Positions 1 to 10,712 of a stretch of 64,000 nt of DNA are shown one piece after another. Within the stretch, counting starts at the first letter, position 1, and each line of letters starts with the position of its first letter. Source of the stretch: Nymphaea colorata. Lineage: Eukaryota; Streptophyta; Magnoliopsida; Nymphaeales; Nymphaeaceae. A model generated the notes under the pieces. The model made no database searches. It was not told the origin of the DNA and saw only the letters and a list, made by a program, of their open reading frames with translations. Where the stretch lies: the NCBI RefSeq assembly GCF_008831285.2, contig NC_045150.1, positions 3,920,001-3,984,000 of the forward strand, read 5' to 3'. The translations under genes were made by a program, and so were the position numbers.

Positions 1-2590
1 CCATTGGGCCAGAATCCGCTGAGAGAAGCAGAGATAGAGTACCTACTGACATGCACAACAGCCCCCGTAAGGGGTAGAGACCAAGCCAGCAGGATGTCGC
101 CAGCAGCTCCACTAACTGGAAGGAACCCAAAGGACGGTTGACGCAATAAAGTACGAACACAGGCGTGAGAGATGATAGGCATCTTGGTCTCAACCACGAT
201 TAGCACCGAAGGTCCATGCTGACAGACCCAAGAAGAGAGATATCTACACCGATAACGGGCACTGAAGCTGCACATTCCAACATGCAATCTTCATAGGGAA
301 ACCACGTGAAGCGACGCACGCCTGGCCACCCTGGCAGCACCAGGAGGGAGGATGGAGGCTGCGAAAGTGCCAATCCTATGCAATTCCCACCGTAACTTGG
401 ACAGGCTGGAGCGGGAGACCGGTGCCACAGCGGCAACAAAAGAGGAACGCAACAAATCAAGTTCCTCTGGTGGAAGAGAGACCTTAAGAACGGCAAGCAC
501 ATCCGGGAGGGAGATGCCTAACTCAGCATCCAACAAGGGGACAACAGGTGGCAACCTATCGAGCAGGGAGTGACAAACAACTGGTCTACTGGTGGGACTA
601 GGCAATAGAGCAGGGGAGGACAAGGAGTCAGAGGTGGATGCAAAATCAGTCCACAGGGTGGGGGAAAAAGAGTCAACACATGGGATGTGGGGAGGGCAGG
701 GCTAACGGGTGGGAGGGGCTGGTAGGCGGGGTTTTGAGGAGAGCCGCAACTGAGTCTAGGGAGCAGAATATGCAGGGAAGGCAAGTCGGTGCTAAAGCTA
801 CTGTCAAAAGAAACTGAAGGAACCCAATTCAGATAGGCAAAGGAGGAGGTTCTGGGTGGGGCATAGGGGGGCCAGTAACAAAGGTGAAGAGCCACAGACA
901 GGCAACAGAGGGAGAAAGGCTAACTGGGGGTGACGAAATGCCAGAGGCCAAGACAACGGAGGCCACAGTCGAACAAGAGAGAGCAACAACAACAACCTTA
1001 AGGGGGCGACCCCCTACTGACAAGTGGGCAGCCGAAAGTAACGGTGCGGACGACTGGACATCGCCAAGGTCAGACTGACCAGCAAACAGCACCGGGTCGG
1101 GGTATCCTAAGGTGGAATCGCATGAAGCCCCAGCTCGCAAATTAGGAAAAGGAAGGGGCAAGCAGGGTAGCTCAGGGGAGCGCGGCAAAGAGCAGGCTAG
1201 ACTCCTTTGCTGAGAAGAGGCTGGCGTCCGCGGTGAGGGAAGCAAGGGCGGAAGCTGTGAAGGCGAGAGCTCGACCATCGAAGAGCACTGGTGTGGCGGA
1301 TCACCTGGGCTGAAGATATGTAGAACTTGTATCAAAAAGGCGGACCCCGCGTACAAGTACAAGCAGGCCCAAGTCAAGGAAGTCTGATAGAGCCAAAGAA
1401 CATAGAGCTCTCATCCGAAGAAGGAGACCACTGAACAACTGGCAGAGGAACCTGGACCCAGAAGGAAGAAGCGACCACTGCAAAGCCATGCTACCGACCA
1501 AAAAGGCCGTGATCATTCTGACAAGCAGGAAAATGGCATCGGGAACACGTGACGGCCCGGCGGCCGTTCAAGGAAGCACACCTCTGACACCACCACTGGC
1601 CCCATCTGACGCAGATAGCAGCGACAAACCAAAGAAGGTGACGAAGCCTGGAAGCACACCTGGAAGAGGGGACAAACCAAGGTGAGGGGCTGGCCTACTA
1701 ACGGAGACCACCTTGGGGAGCCTCATTCGCAAGGAACAATCACCCATCTGCAAAAGGAAAAAACAACAACGCACGGTCTGGAGGAAAGCCTGGAGGAGTC
1801 CGCGAGCGTCTCTCAGCTGAAGTGAGCCGGCTAAAAGACAATTGAAGATAGTAGATTGCCAACTGAAAGATAATGCCCTAGCCTGATGGACCCCCTCAGG
1901 CGAGCAAAGGAAACTGATCGCCGCACAACAAAGCAAGCGATTAAGAGGGAGGGGGTTACCCGGCCTGATACCACAAAGACTAGGACCCCCAACCCAAACC
2001 CAAGCCCCCGAGGGCGGTCGTAAAGGCGGGGGAGGAGGAAGGGCTGCCATGACACCACTCTCGTGCAAGAGTGAAGCGGCGGGTCTAAAGCCCACAACGT
2101 GAGGGCTACGCACCAAAAAAGGACCTGTTTCTCACAGGCAATTCATCAAACAGTTACTGCACATCTCGCTCTAGGTGGAAGGAGAGATGCCCCACGGCTC
2201 CAGCGCGACCCAAGCGACAGAGAGGGAAAGGGGAAGAGCTGCATTGCTCGGGGAGAGGAGCAGCTTTGGGTGGCAAGGGGGTGCGGGAGGACGCCAGTCT
2301 TGCTGGGAGAGGAGCTGCTCTAGGTGCCAAGGGGGTGCGGGAGGATGCCGGTCGGGTAATGCTTAGGGCGCTGAACGGGTGAGGAGGCGGTGATGCTCAG
2401 AGGGGCGCCGAAGGAGTCGGAGGAGACTGCCCGAGGGGCCAGAGGAGTCCACCCGAGGAGCCGGAGCCATCTGAGGGGCCGGCGGAGACGGAGTAGACCG
2501 CCCGAGGGGCCAGAGGAGACCGCCCGAGCGAGAGAGAGCCGGAGGAGGTCGTCCGAGGAGAGAGAGAGAGAGAGCAAGAGTTAATTGTTG
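1..2590. other. GC-rich, purine-skewed region without a recognisable gene
   Basis: This block is much richer in G+C than the rest of the window, and its + strand is visibly purine-rich (many GGAG, AGAG and GGGG runs). It has overlapping open frames on both strands, the longest about 180 codons at 829-1377 and 1568-2116 on the minus strand. These are low-complexity (Pro/Ser/Leu on minus, Arg/Glu/Gly on plus), and I see no domain or motif in any of them. It could be a decayed transposon body or the end of an element that starts outside the window. It stops fairly sharply near 2590, where AT-rich sequence begins. Confidence 0.4.
2245..2580. repeat. GC-rich short tandem/direct repeats (Arg/Glu-rich when read on +)
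   Basis: A ~55-bp unit beginning GAGAGGAGC and containing CAAGGGGGTGCGGGAGGA occurs twice in tandem (about 2252 and 2307). From 2400 to 2560 the motif CCCGAGGGGCCAGAGGAG recurs, followed by a short (GA)n run. Read on + it gives an RRSRPPEGPEE-like low-complexity frame. I take it as a repeat, not a gene. Confidence 0.5.
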
Positions 2591-3180
2591 AAAATGGGTG
2601 ATATGGTCCTGTTTGGGAGAGTCTGGACATGGAATTCCAGATCTAGTGGCGCATGCTTCGCTACATAGATATGGTCCATGGATGTAGGTGTTTGGATCTG
2701 GTATGTTGAACAACCCTTATCCGTTTGCTAAGGTTTGATTAGTATATACGATCCATTTAACAGGCAGCCATTGAGAGTTAAATTTTGAGACCTCAATTCA
2801 TAAGGAAAATAGTACCCAATGCGAATCAAACAAGAGACACACCACATCTCCTATCTCTAGGACTAGCTATGCTGTAGCATGGGCACCACACTACAAGGAT
2901 ACAATTTTGAGAAAAAAACGAAGAGGAGTCAAAGCTTCAGACGATAGAGAAAAAACTTTTCTACTTGTGGAAAGGCAGAGCAGAGATAGATGATTCCGGC
3001 ACAAAAATATCAAGAAAAAGAAAAAGTACGCAATAAAATCAGTAAAGTGATGAGTTGGGAAAGAAATGTATGTGTCCAAAATCAGCCTTCCTTCTGGTTG
3101 AAAGCAAAGAAACTGATTTGGTTAATATGAACATACAAAAGCAGTAGTCATGAAAATCAAATGTTTATCACATAAACAAA
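2590..3180 (+). repeat. Dispersed non-coding repeat family, 3' part (copy a)
   Basis: Sequence around 2620-2800 (GGAATTCCAGATC, then CAGGCAGCCATT and GAGTTAAATTTTGAGA) matches 30720-30900 and 53455-53640. Sequence at 3000-3175 (AAAAATATCAAGAAAAAG, then ACCAAAATCAGCC-type and CAGTAGTCATGAAAA) matches 33365-33540. All copies lie on the same strand. No coding potential is visible. The family's upstream part carries the LTR-like segment noted at 43090. Confidence 0.55.
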
Positions 3181-5215
3181 GACAAACCATTTATTGTTCT
3201 CATATGAACATCAAGGTATGCTTTAGATCGAGGCTGAGTGACTACCTTGGTGGATTCCACTTATGGATATAAACCACTAGGACCCCATTAATTACATATA
3301 AACCATTTATGGATAACTTTCATCACCGTCAATGGATTCCACTTAGTAACTTCTCACAGCATGCTTTAGATCAAGGCTTAATGCCAACCTCATCATGACC
3401 CCCGCAAAAGAGCTGTTAGAGAATAAGAATTATAATCTCACACATGCCAACCAGCAAAATAGTGAACTCCTATCACATTGATATGGAAACTTGACATGAG
3501 ACCACATGGTACAACGTAAGAACCTCCAAACTCCATGGTGTTGGGCTATCAGCTTCACTGTGTGTGTTTGTGCTTGCTGGTGAGATGTGTATGCATCTGT
3601 TCGCATCCACAAAACTTGGTATTAGTTTTGGAGTGCTTTAGAAAAATGAGTTTTGTTTTAAAAATGAGAGAGAAATGGACTCGCTCATTGGTACCGATCG
3701 ACCATTTCCGGTGCCTTTACCGGGGGTAATCAATCCAAGAGCTATGTCTATTATTGATGCATTTCATTTTGGCTTAAACATCTTTTCTATATGCGGTGTA
3801 GAAGAGTACTGAAAGTTTGATGTTTCAAACTTTTGAAAAGGTTCTTGAAGCATTATTTGAGAATGTAAAATATTTTAGGAAAAAATTAAATTGAGAAATT
3901 TTTGTAAATATCATTTAGAAAACTTGAGAAATCATTTTGAAGTCATTGTAGTGTTCTCTTAAGAGTTTAAGTAGGTTTGAGGTTTTGCTCTAATTCGATT
4001 ACTACCTACTTAGAGTTCTACCTCATCTTGGTTAAGTTCTTTAGAGATATTGTGATCATAAGTAACATTAAGTGATTGTGGATGCATGAATGCATTGATC
4101 ATACATGATTCATTCCTACCACAACATTAATCTAAAGACATTCCTACCACCACATACATCTAAGATTTTTGTTTTGATAACTATCATATATAAGAATGAA
4201 AAGTTTTTGAAAAAGGATTGGGGTTGTAGACCATCAAGTATGAATCCAATATTTGGTCATTACTTGTTTTTTGGTCTTAGTGAAGTCGGTAAATAAAAAG
4301 ATCATGAGAGGAAAATATTAAAAAGAATAGAAAAGATGAAATATTCTCATAAAGAGAAAGAAAGAGAGAAAAAGATGTACATATGCGTGTACATACCACC
4401 ACATAAGTATATATATGAAAGTTTGTAAAAATGATATTGATTTGAATAGAAAGAGAGATTTTAGAAGAAAAGAGATATACATACGTATGTATACATACAT
4501 ATGTATGTGTATGTATAAGAAAATTTGTAAGGCAAGATATTTGTCTTGAAAAGAGAAATAAAAGATTCTAGAAAGAGAAAATAGAACACATGTATATATG
4601 TATTCTTGTGCATATGAAAGTTTGTAATATAGAATGTGGAAACAAAAAAAGAGAAAGGTAAGTGAATCATCATGTGCACATATATGTATATAACATGTAT
4701 ATACATAGTTTTCATGAGATTCGAAATCAAGGAATAACTTAAAATAACCGACTTCAAGTTTGATGTAGGCTGGAGGGGGGCTTGAACTCATGCAAGAGCC
4801 TAAGCTAAGTCTCCAAAGCCATATTAGAAATGGTTCTATCGAAAATATTTTGAAAAACATGATTTCAAATATTTTTATATATAAACATAAGCATAATCAT
4901 TTTGTTGGTTACAAGGAAATATACATCTTCCACCATTGGGCACGGAAGAAGAACAAACCATACGATAAGATGCTCATTAGGGTTCCTAATAGGATGATTA
5001 AAAAGGAAACTAGCGCAAAATGACATGCAAATGCATATGAACATGTACATATTTGTTCCTCAGGTTGGACAAGCCCCAACCTAAAAAACCAACATAAAAA
5101 TAAAGAGTCCCCAAACCACACTCTCATTCCCACCGTGCATTCACATATAGATGAAAAATCAACCAACTATGCATGGATAATATCCTGAAACAAAGCAATA
5201 TTCAAAGAAAGAGAG
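3180..5215. other. AT-rich intergenic sequence
   Basis: No gene is supported. It contains a weak internal duplication (ATGCTTTAGATC at about 3218 and 3360) and a cryptic simple repeat of ATACATACGTATGTATAC type around 4370-4700, which accounts for the Tyr/Ile-rich open frames there. Confidence 0.5.
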
Positions 5216-5850
5216 AAAACATGATTCAATCATAAATTGAAATATCATCTCATCTTCTCATGCTCCTGGTGCACTCGAGCATAGCTTCTTGACTCTAAAA
5301 TAGAGATTGAGAGCTATCTCATATGGCCATGGGAAGATGAAGAAGAGATGAAAGAAAAACTTCACAACAAAACTACATTCAAGAAAAGATAGAAGATTAT
5401 GCAAACAAAAAATGAAATATCATCTCCTCTCGTGCTCCTGGTGTACTTGAACATAGTTTCTTGACTCTAAAATAGAGTGGGGAGATGAATAAGAGAGGAA
5501 AATAGGAGAAGCAAAACAGGGCTACATTCAAGAAAACGTAGAACATGATGCAACCATAAAATGAAATATCATCTCCTCTTTCATGCCCCGATGCACTCGA
5601 GCATAGCTTCTTGACTCTAAAATGGAATTTGAGAGCTATCTCATATGGCCATGAGGAGATGAAGAGAGAAAATAGAAGAAGCAAAACAAGGCTATATTCA
5701 AGAAAAGAGATTGCATGATTCAATCATAAAATGAAATGTCACTTCACCTTCTCATGCTCCCGGTGCATTCAAGAATAGCCTCTTGACTCTAAAATAGAGA
5801 TTTTAGAGCTATCTTGTATGGTCATGGGAAGATGAAAAAGGGAAGAAATA
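5215..5850. repeat. Four-copy tandem array, unit about 150-175 bp
   Basis: The motif AAATGAAATATCATCTC (or a close variant) followed by CTCATGCTCCTGGTGCA and TTGACTCTAAAATAGAG recurs with starts near 5219, 5393, 5545 and 5714. Copies differ by small indels, and TCTCATATGGCCATG is present in only some. The open frame at 5397-5723 (-) is a by-product of the repetition. Confidence 0.8.
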
Positions 5851-6905
5851 AAGAAAAGCATGGAGTAAAATGTGGGTTACATATATTTTAAGAGAACGAT
5901 TTGAGGGAAAAATGATCACTCTTGCTTCGAGTGATCCTTGACTCACTTTGAATAGAGCTCCAAGGTGATGAAGAAGAGGCTTCCAAGAGATTTTCGTGCT
6001 CTCTTGAAGAGTTCCAGCTTGCTCAAGTTGGAGAAGAAGAAGAAGAATGAGAGGAAAATGGAGGAAGAGGGAACATGGAGGAAGAGAGCTTAAAACAAAC
6101 TCTGAAGTCCTTAAATGAGAATGCACTAGGGCTTTTCCAAGGGCTAGCTCCTTTGCCCAAAAGGGGGAAAATAGGGGTATTTATAGAGAGTTTTGGAGCC
6201 AAAACTCAAAACTCAAATTTTTAAAATTTTATAATATTTTCATATGAATTTCAAATAATTTTGAATTTTTTTTAATTTTTTTGAAAAAGAAATAGGTTTG
6301 AAATGAGTATGATTAGTTGTTAGGCCTGAAAATCCATTTTTGAGGTTTAGGGTGGGATAATGGCCAATTAAAATGCTCAAAATCACCCCTAATGGTTCGT
6401 TTTTGAAGAAAAAATGGAGGCTAAGCGCCTTGGCAGCACAAGCACACGGCAACGCACCGCGACCACGCGGTCACACGCACGCGGCAATGCGTCGCAACAG
6501 CATGGTCGTGCGGTCGCGCGTTGCACACGACAGCACGTCGCACGTTTTGAATCCGATTTTGGTTCAGTCAAGTTGTCGACTCATTCGAGCGTGCGACTTA
6601 GGCTTAAAAACATGTTTTGGCGTGAGAATGAGACCTTAAAACAAAGGGAAGGTCGGCACACTCACGACACTCAAATTTTGTCGTTTCAAACTTGATTCAA
6701 ATTTTGGGTTTGAAATGCTTGTTTTGGATCTGAATTGTGGTTTGAGATTTAATTTGGATTCAAAAATTGGATTTTGTGTTTTGGTAAAAGAGCGTAGCAT
6801 TTTCAAAAAATTTGAGGTGATTACAACATCTTACAAGTCCATTAAATCCAATGCCACATGCCTGTTGGCCTCAAATTTTTCTCTCAAGTCCGATGTATGC
6901 AACAT
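5850..6905. other. Non-coding stretch with a TATA-like site; possibly a retroelement LTR/promoter region
   Basis: The stretch has TATTTATAGAG at 6179-6189 after a GC-richer leader and a GC-rich CG-repeat patch at 6420-6600 (GCGGTCGCGCGTTGCAC). Organisation of this kind is common in plant LTRs, but I found no matching second LTR or primer site. It ends where caulimovirid sequence starts near 6905. Confidence 0.25.
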
Positions 6906-6929
6906 TAAGCAATAAGAATAGGTGAGAAA

Positions 6930-7515
6930 ACTAGCATTCTTAGGATTAGTAAATCAAGTAAGAGAATATATACCAAATCTAGCATAATACTGTCTACCAT
7001 TACAACAAAAACTTAAGAAAAATACTGAATATAATTGGAATGGCAAAGATAAAAAATCATACAAAAAATAAACCATTTGTAAAAACTTACCAAAATTAGA
7101 ATTTCCTGATGAAACAAAAGAATTTATATTGATAATCAAGACAGATGCATCAGACAAAAGCTACGGATCAATACTAAAATATAGATATCAGAATTATAAA
7201 TCAGAGTACTAATGCATATATCATTCAGGAAGCTTCAAGGATAATGAAATTAAATGGAAAATAAATAGGAAAGAATTAAAAGAATTATATTATGCATTGT
7301 TACATTTTGAAATTTATGTTGTGTTTAGACATTTCATAGTTAGAGTAGACAATACACAAGTAAAATTTTTGCTTTCAGCAAAATCAGAAGATTTGAATGT
7401 AAAAAAAGAAATTCGACATTTTGCCAATGATATCAGATTATTTGATTTTGATATTGAGTTATTATCAACCAACAAAAATGGCTTACCAGATTTGCTGTCA
7501 AGAAGACCCATATGA
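6930..7515 (+). pseudogene. Caulimovirid RT C-terminal connection / RNase H fragment
   Basis: In the intact viruses this region is the end of the reverse transcriptase and the RNase H that degrades the RNA template. The + frame shows KTDASDKSYGSIL (RNase H first-Asp region, about 7138-7176), then an open frame 7297-7515 with LLHFEIYVVFRHFIVRVDN and a C-terminal NGLPDLLSRRP, typical of caulimovirid RNase H ends. In-frame stops occur before 7297 (for example near 7212). The catalytic RT palm is absent upstream, where unrelated AT-rich sequence begins near 6905. A second, inverted copy of the same domain lies at 10255-10440. Confidence 0.7.
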
Positions 7516-7568
7516 GGGGAGGAAGATACATATAAAAACAAGATACTACCAAGCACACACACACCCTG

Positions 7569-8379
7569 TTGCAGACGTATGTGCCAAGTCTCACGGTCAC
7601 AAGATTTCTAACAAAAGATTTATTGCAGGAACTTCGAGAAGAAATAGTAACACTCAAAATACAGTTACTAGAAACAATGTCAAAAGTAGCAGCTCTGGAG
7701 GAAGAAGTGAAAACAGAAAAAGCCAAGCTACAAAAAGAAGGCATAGCTAAAAAAGAGAAAGAAGAAGGTAAAACAGAAAAAGCCAATCCTCAAAAAGAAG
7801 GCGAGGAAAAAAGAGAAAAACGCATGGTAGAAAAAGAAGTCGTACCAAAAAAGCCAAAATTTTTCAAAAATCTAAATTTAAATGAAAAATTACACTTGTA
7901 ATAAAAAAATCTGCACCAATACAGTTTATCTCTCCACAGATACAGCCCTATACAAAGTCAATCCAGCTATAGAAAGAAGCCAACCAAATTTACACCATAA
8001 CCAAATACCTAAAAAGTTTAGCCGAAGTCACCAATTTCCTAAATCTGAACTCAAAACAAAAAGACACTGAGCCTACTTATGGATATTCAACTATACCCCT
8101 CCAAAGTTTTGACAAGTTATATGCATAGCCAAAAACCAGTTCAAAATTAATTCAAACAACCTACAATTATGTATTGTTATACACTGTCTACATGATAGAT
8201 GCCACAAAATCAGAAGGAATACCAGAGATATATAAGTATGCCGGACAATATATCTGGATAACCAAAGCATAATTGATATGTGTGAGATTTTATTCAGCCA
8301 TGGCAGAAGTTACAGAGATAAGATATACCCACTAGTTCACTGTATTAAAATTGGATTTAAGGGAGATTTATTTACTTGA
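7569..8379 (+). pseudogene. Decayed second viral ORF downstream of RNase H (coiled-coil N-part, conserved C-terminus)
   Basis: The first part is open for 110 codons (7569-7901): a heptad-like LLQELREEIVTLKIQLLE segment, then a Lys/Glu-rich tail with an imperfect internal repeat (KTEKAKLQKEG / KTEKANPQKEG). After stops and a frame change, a segment at about 8190-8379 matches the fragment at 10441-10712 and ends at the same TGA (8377-8379). That conservation argues it was coding. Position after RT/RNase H matches the ORF that encodes a transactivator in some caulimovirids and a protein of unknown function in florendoviruses. I cannot assign a function. Confidence 0.5.
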
Positions 8380-8399
8380 CCAACACACAATAAGTCTAT

Positions 8400-10255
8400 T
8401 ACATTCTTGTTTTTCCTCCTTTTTGCTCACTATATTTAATAACAATAAATGTTGGATTACTATGTTTTGATTCTGATTTTTGTATATATCCTTCTTTTAA
8501 AAGCTCAGTTATATGCATTTCGAACTCTTTTAAATCGTCTAGAACATATTTTAATGGTGTTTGTTGTACAAATGTGTCTTTATTTATTAATTCTATTTTT
8601 ACATATGTTTTATGTTTTGCCCAAACTTTTAGTGGATTTTTTGAGTATAGTTCTTCTAGTTTTTTTTTCTATTAATCCTAATTGATTTATCGCAAATATT
8701 TCATATCCTACCATGTTAACTTGTTTTCTTTCAAGCCTGTGAGTTACATGACTATCTCCTTTAATCCATGGTGTGTCTTGTTTTAATGTATTTTTTACTA
8801 TTAATGCTGGTACCTTGTTTTTATAAGGTGTTGTTAGTGTTAAATATTTATTTGTTAGGGTTAGTGGTAAGTATCTGCTAAGAAACTCTTGTCCTAATAT
8901 CATGTTTTTGACTTGTAATCCATTATAGGCATATATTTCTCCTATTACTAGTTCTTTATCCCATATTTGGATTTTTATGTTTCTAGCTTTTTGTTCTAAT
9001 ATATTACCTTCTCCATTGAATCCTTTGATTGATAGTTTTGTTTTTTCTCATTTTTCCTTAGGTAGACAATTTTCCCTTCAGAGATTTATCTGTGCACCAG
9101 TGTCTATATATGGAGTGTAGTATCTAATTTGGTATCCTTCTATTATTATCTTAATTAAAATATATGTAAATTTTTCTTTTTCTATTTAGTCTGTGTTGTA
9201 TTCATCATATCATTCATTTATTTCCCTTTTTACATCATAAGAGTGTTCTTCCGTAAATAAGTCTAGTTGTCTTTTTACCCATCTATCTATAACTAGTAGG
9301 GTTAACTTATCTATGAATTGTTTTACTGTGATTAAAATTTTGAATTTTTTTTTTTTTTTCTTGATTTTTCTTATTTTATTTGTGTGATGTTTAGGGGTTA
9401 TAGTGCACGTATATAATTCTAGTTCTTTAATCTTCTTAGTCATATTCTAGATATAATTATTTGCTTGTTTTGTGTTTCTATTTTTACTAATTCCTTAGTT
9501 ATATTGTAATCTGCCATTTTATTTAGCCATTTTTCTCTTCACATAACTTGTGTTTTGTTATTACTTATTTGTCTTTGTATCTCAAAAGTTATTCATATAT
9601 CTTGCTATCCTAAGGTTACTAACTTACTCACCAATCCAAGACTATCTATAAAGTTTCTTTGTATGTCTTTGTAAATATGACTACTTGGTAAGATCATGTC
9701 TGATTTTACCAAATCTGGTGTAATATAGTTTTCTTCTGATCATGTGTCAATTAGTATTTCTTGGATTTGTCTATCTATTAGACCTTGTATCTTACATTAT
9801 TGATTAGTTTTTCTGACTGATGGCTCTCCTACTGGGTCACATATACTTAATCTTTTTTTAATGATTTCGAGTTCTTTGTTCTCGTTATTTCCCAAGTAAT
9901 ATCGCTCTTTGCCTTCAATAATTGTGATTAAATTTTGGAAATGATCTTCTATAGTTATGCTGTCATTGTCTTTTCTTTTGCTGAAATTTTGTGTTTATTG
10001 GTTATATAACACATACTTTTAGCTTAACTGTCTTGATTTTACTACGTTTTTCTAGTTCAATTCCTAATAGTTTTCAATATAATAGTAAACTTTTGTTTAT
10101 ATTGTCATCTGTTAATGATATGATGTACTTTGGTTTTGTCATGAATTTTATCTTTTGATAAATTAAATTTTCTTTCAATTTAGCTATAATTACTTTATCT
10201 AGCGGGTACAGTATTCTGTCATCAGCTAAATATAATTCCAATAATGTATTTGATC
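8400..10255 (-). pseudogene. Caulimovirid protease to RT-start segment, tandem unit 1
   Basis: Reading on minus from 10240 down: a segment including KVIIAKLKENLIYQKIKF (about 10194-10141), a first retropepsin-like module with its active-site loop interrupted by a stop near 9740, then the canonical protease active site DTGA at 9104-9093 (context YIDTGAQIN), then the protease C-terminal signature ILGQEFLSRYLP near 8900 in the open frame 8903-8610, then the start of RT (EFEMHITELLKEGYIQKSES, near 8540). The segment breaks off before the RT catalytic motifs, at the inversion junction next to 8379. Compared with unit 2 the offset is 2332-2333 bp throughout. Confidence 0.65.
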
Positions 10256-10440
10256 TGGTATCAATGACCAAATGTCGAATTTCTTTTGTTAGAATCAAAT
10301 CTTTTGATTTTGCTGAAAGCCAAAATTTTACTTGTGTATTGTTTGTTCTAACTATGAAATGTGTAAACACAACATAAATTTCAAAATGTAACAATGCATA
10401 ATATAATGCTTTTAATTCTTTCCTATTTATTTCTCTTGTT
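10255..10440 (-). pseudogene. RNase H fragment, inverted relative to 7297-7515
   Basis: The minus frame from 10394 reads LLHFEIYVVFTHFIVRTNN, close to the + copy at 7297, and loses similarity after EIRHL near 10265, where it is fused to unit-1 polyprotein sequence without a stop. Only the middle of RNase H is present. It sits between the two tandem units and marks the breakpoint of their duplication or a further insertion. Confidence 0.65.
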
Positions 10441-10712
10441 TTAAAAAGTGATATGCATACCCAGAAACCAATACAAAATTAATCCAAACAGTCTGCAATT
10501 ATGGATTGTAATACACTGTCTACACGTCAGATGCCACAGAATTAGAAGGAATACCAGAGATATACAAGTATGCCAGACAATACATCTGGATAAGCAAAGC
10601 AGAATTGATATATGTGAGATTCTATTCAACCATGACAGAAGTTACCAGAGACAAGATATACCCACCAGTCCACTATATTAAATTTGGATTTAGGGGAGAC
10701 TTATTTACTTGA
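10441..10712 (+). pseudogene. 3' fragment of the second viral ORF, tandem unit 2
   Basis: A + frame ending at TGA 10710-10712 includes YIWISKAELIYVRFYSTMTE and closes with GFRGDLFT. The matching stretch ends at 8379 in unit 1. After the stop both copies continue CCAACACACAATA, and then abruptly read into minus-strand reverse transcriptase sequence. Upstream part of the ORF is missing here. Confidence 0.55.

Noticed and set aside
568-2116. Long minus-strand frames (829-1377, 1568-2116) as protein genes
   Set aside because: They are Pro/Ser/Leu-rich, overlap equally long frames on both strands, and the high GC content alone explains the lack of stops.
4753-4810. tRNA-like string (GGCTTGAACTCATGCAAGAG)
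   Set aside because: Resembles a B box only superficially; no A box at proper distance and no cloverleaf.
4318-4860. 180-codon minus-strand frame
   Set aside because: Phe/Tyr/Ile-rich, from AT-rich and ATAC/GTAT-repetitive DNA, with no motif and no homologue that I recognise.
5200-5850. CRISPR-like array
   Set aside because: The units are long, directly adjacent and diverged, with no conserved short repeat and unique spacer pattern; plant nuclear context.
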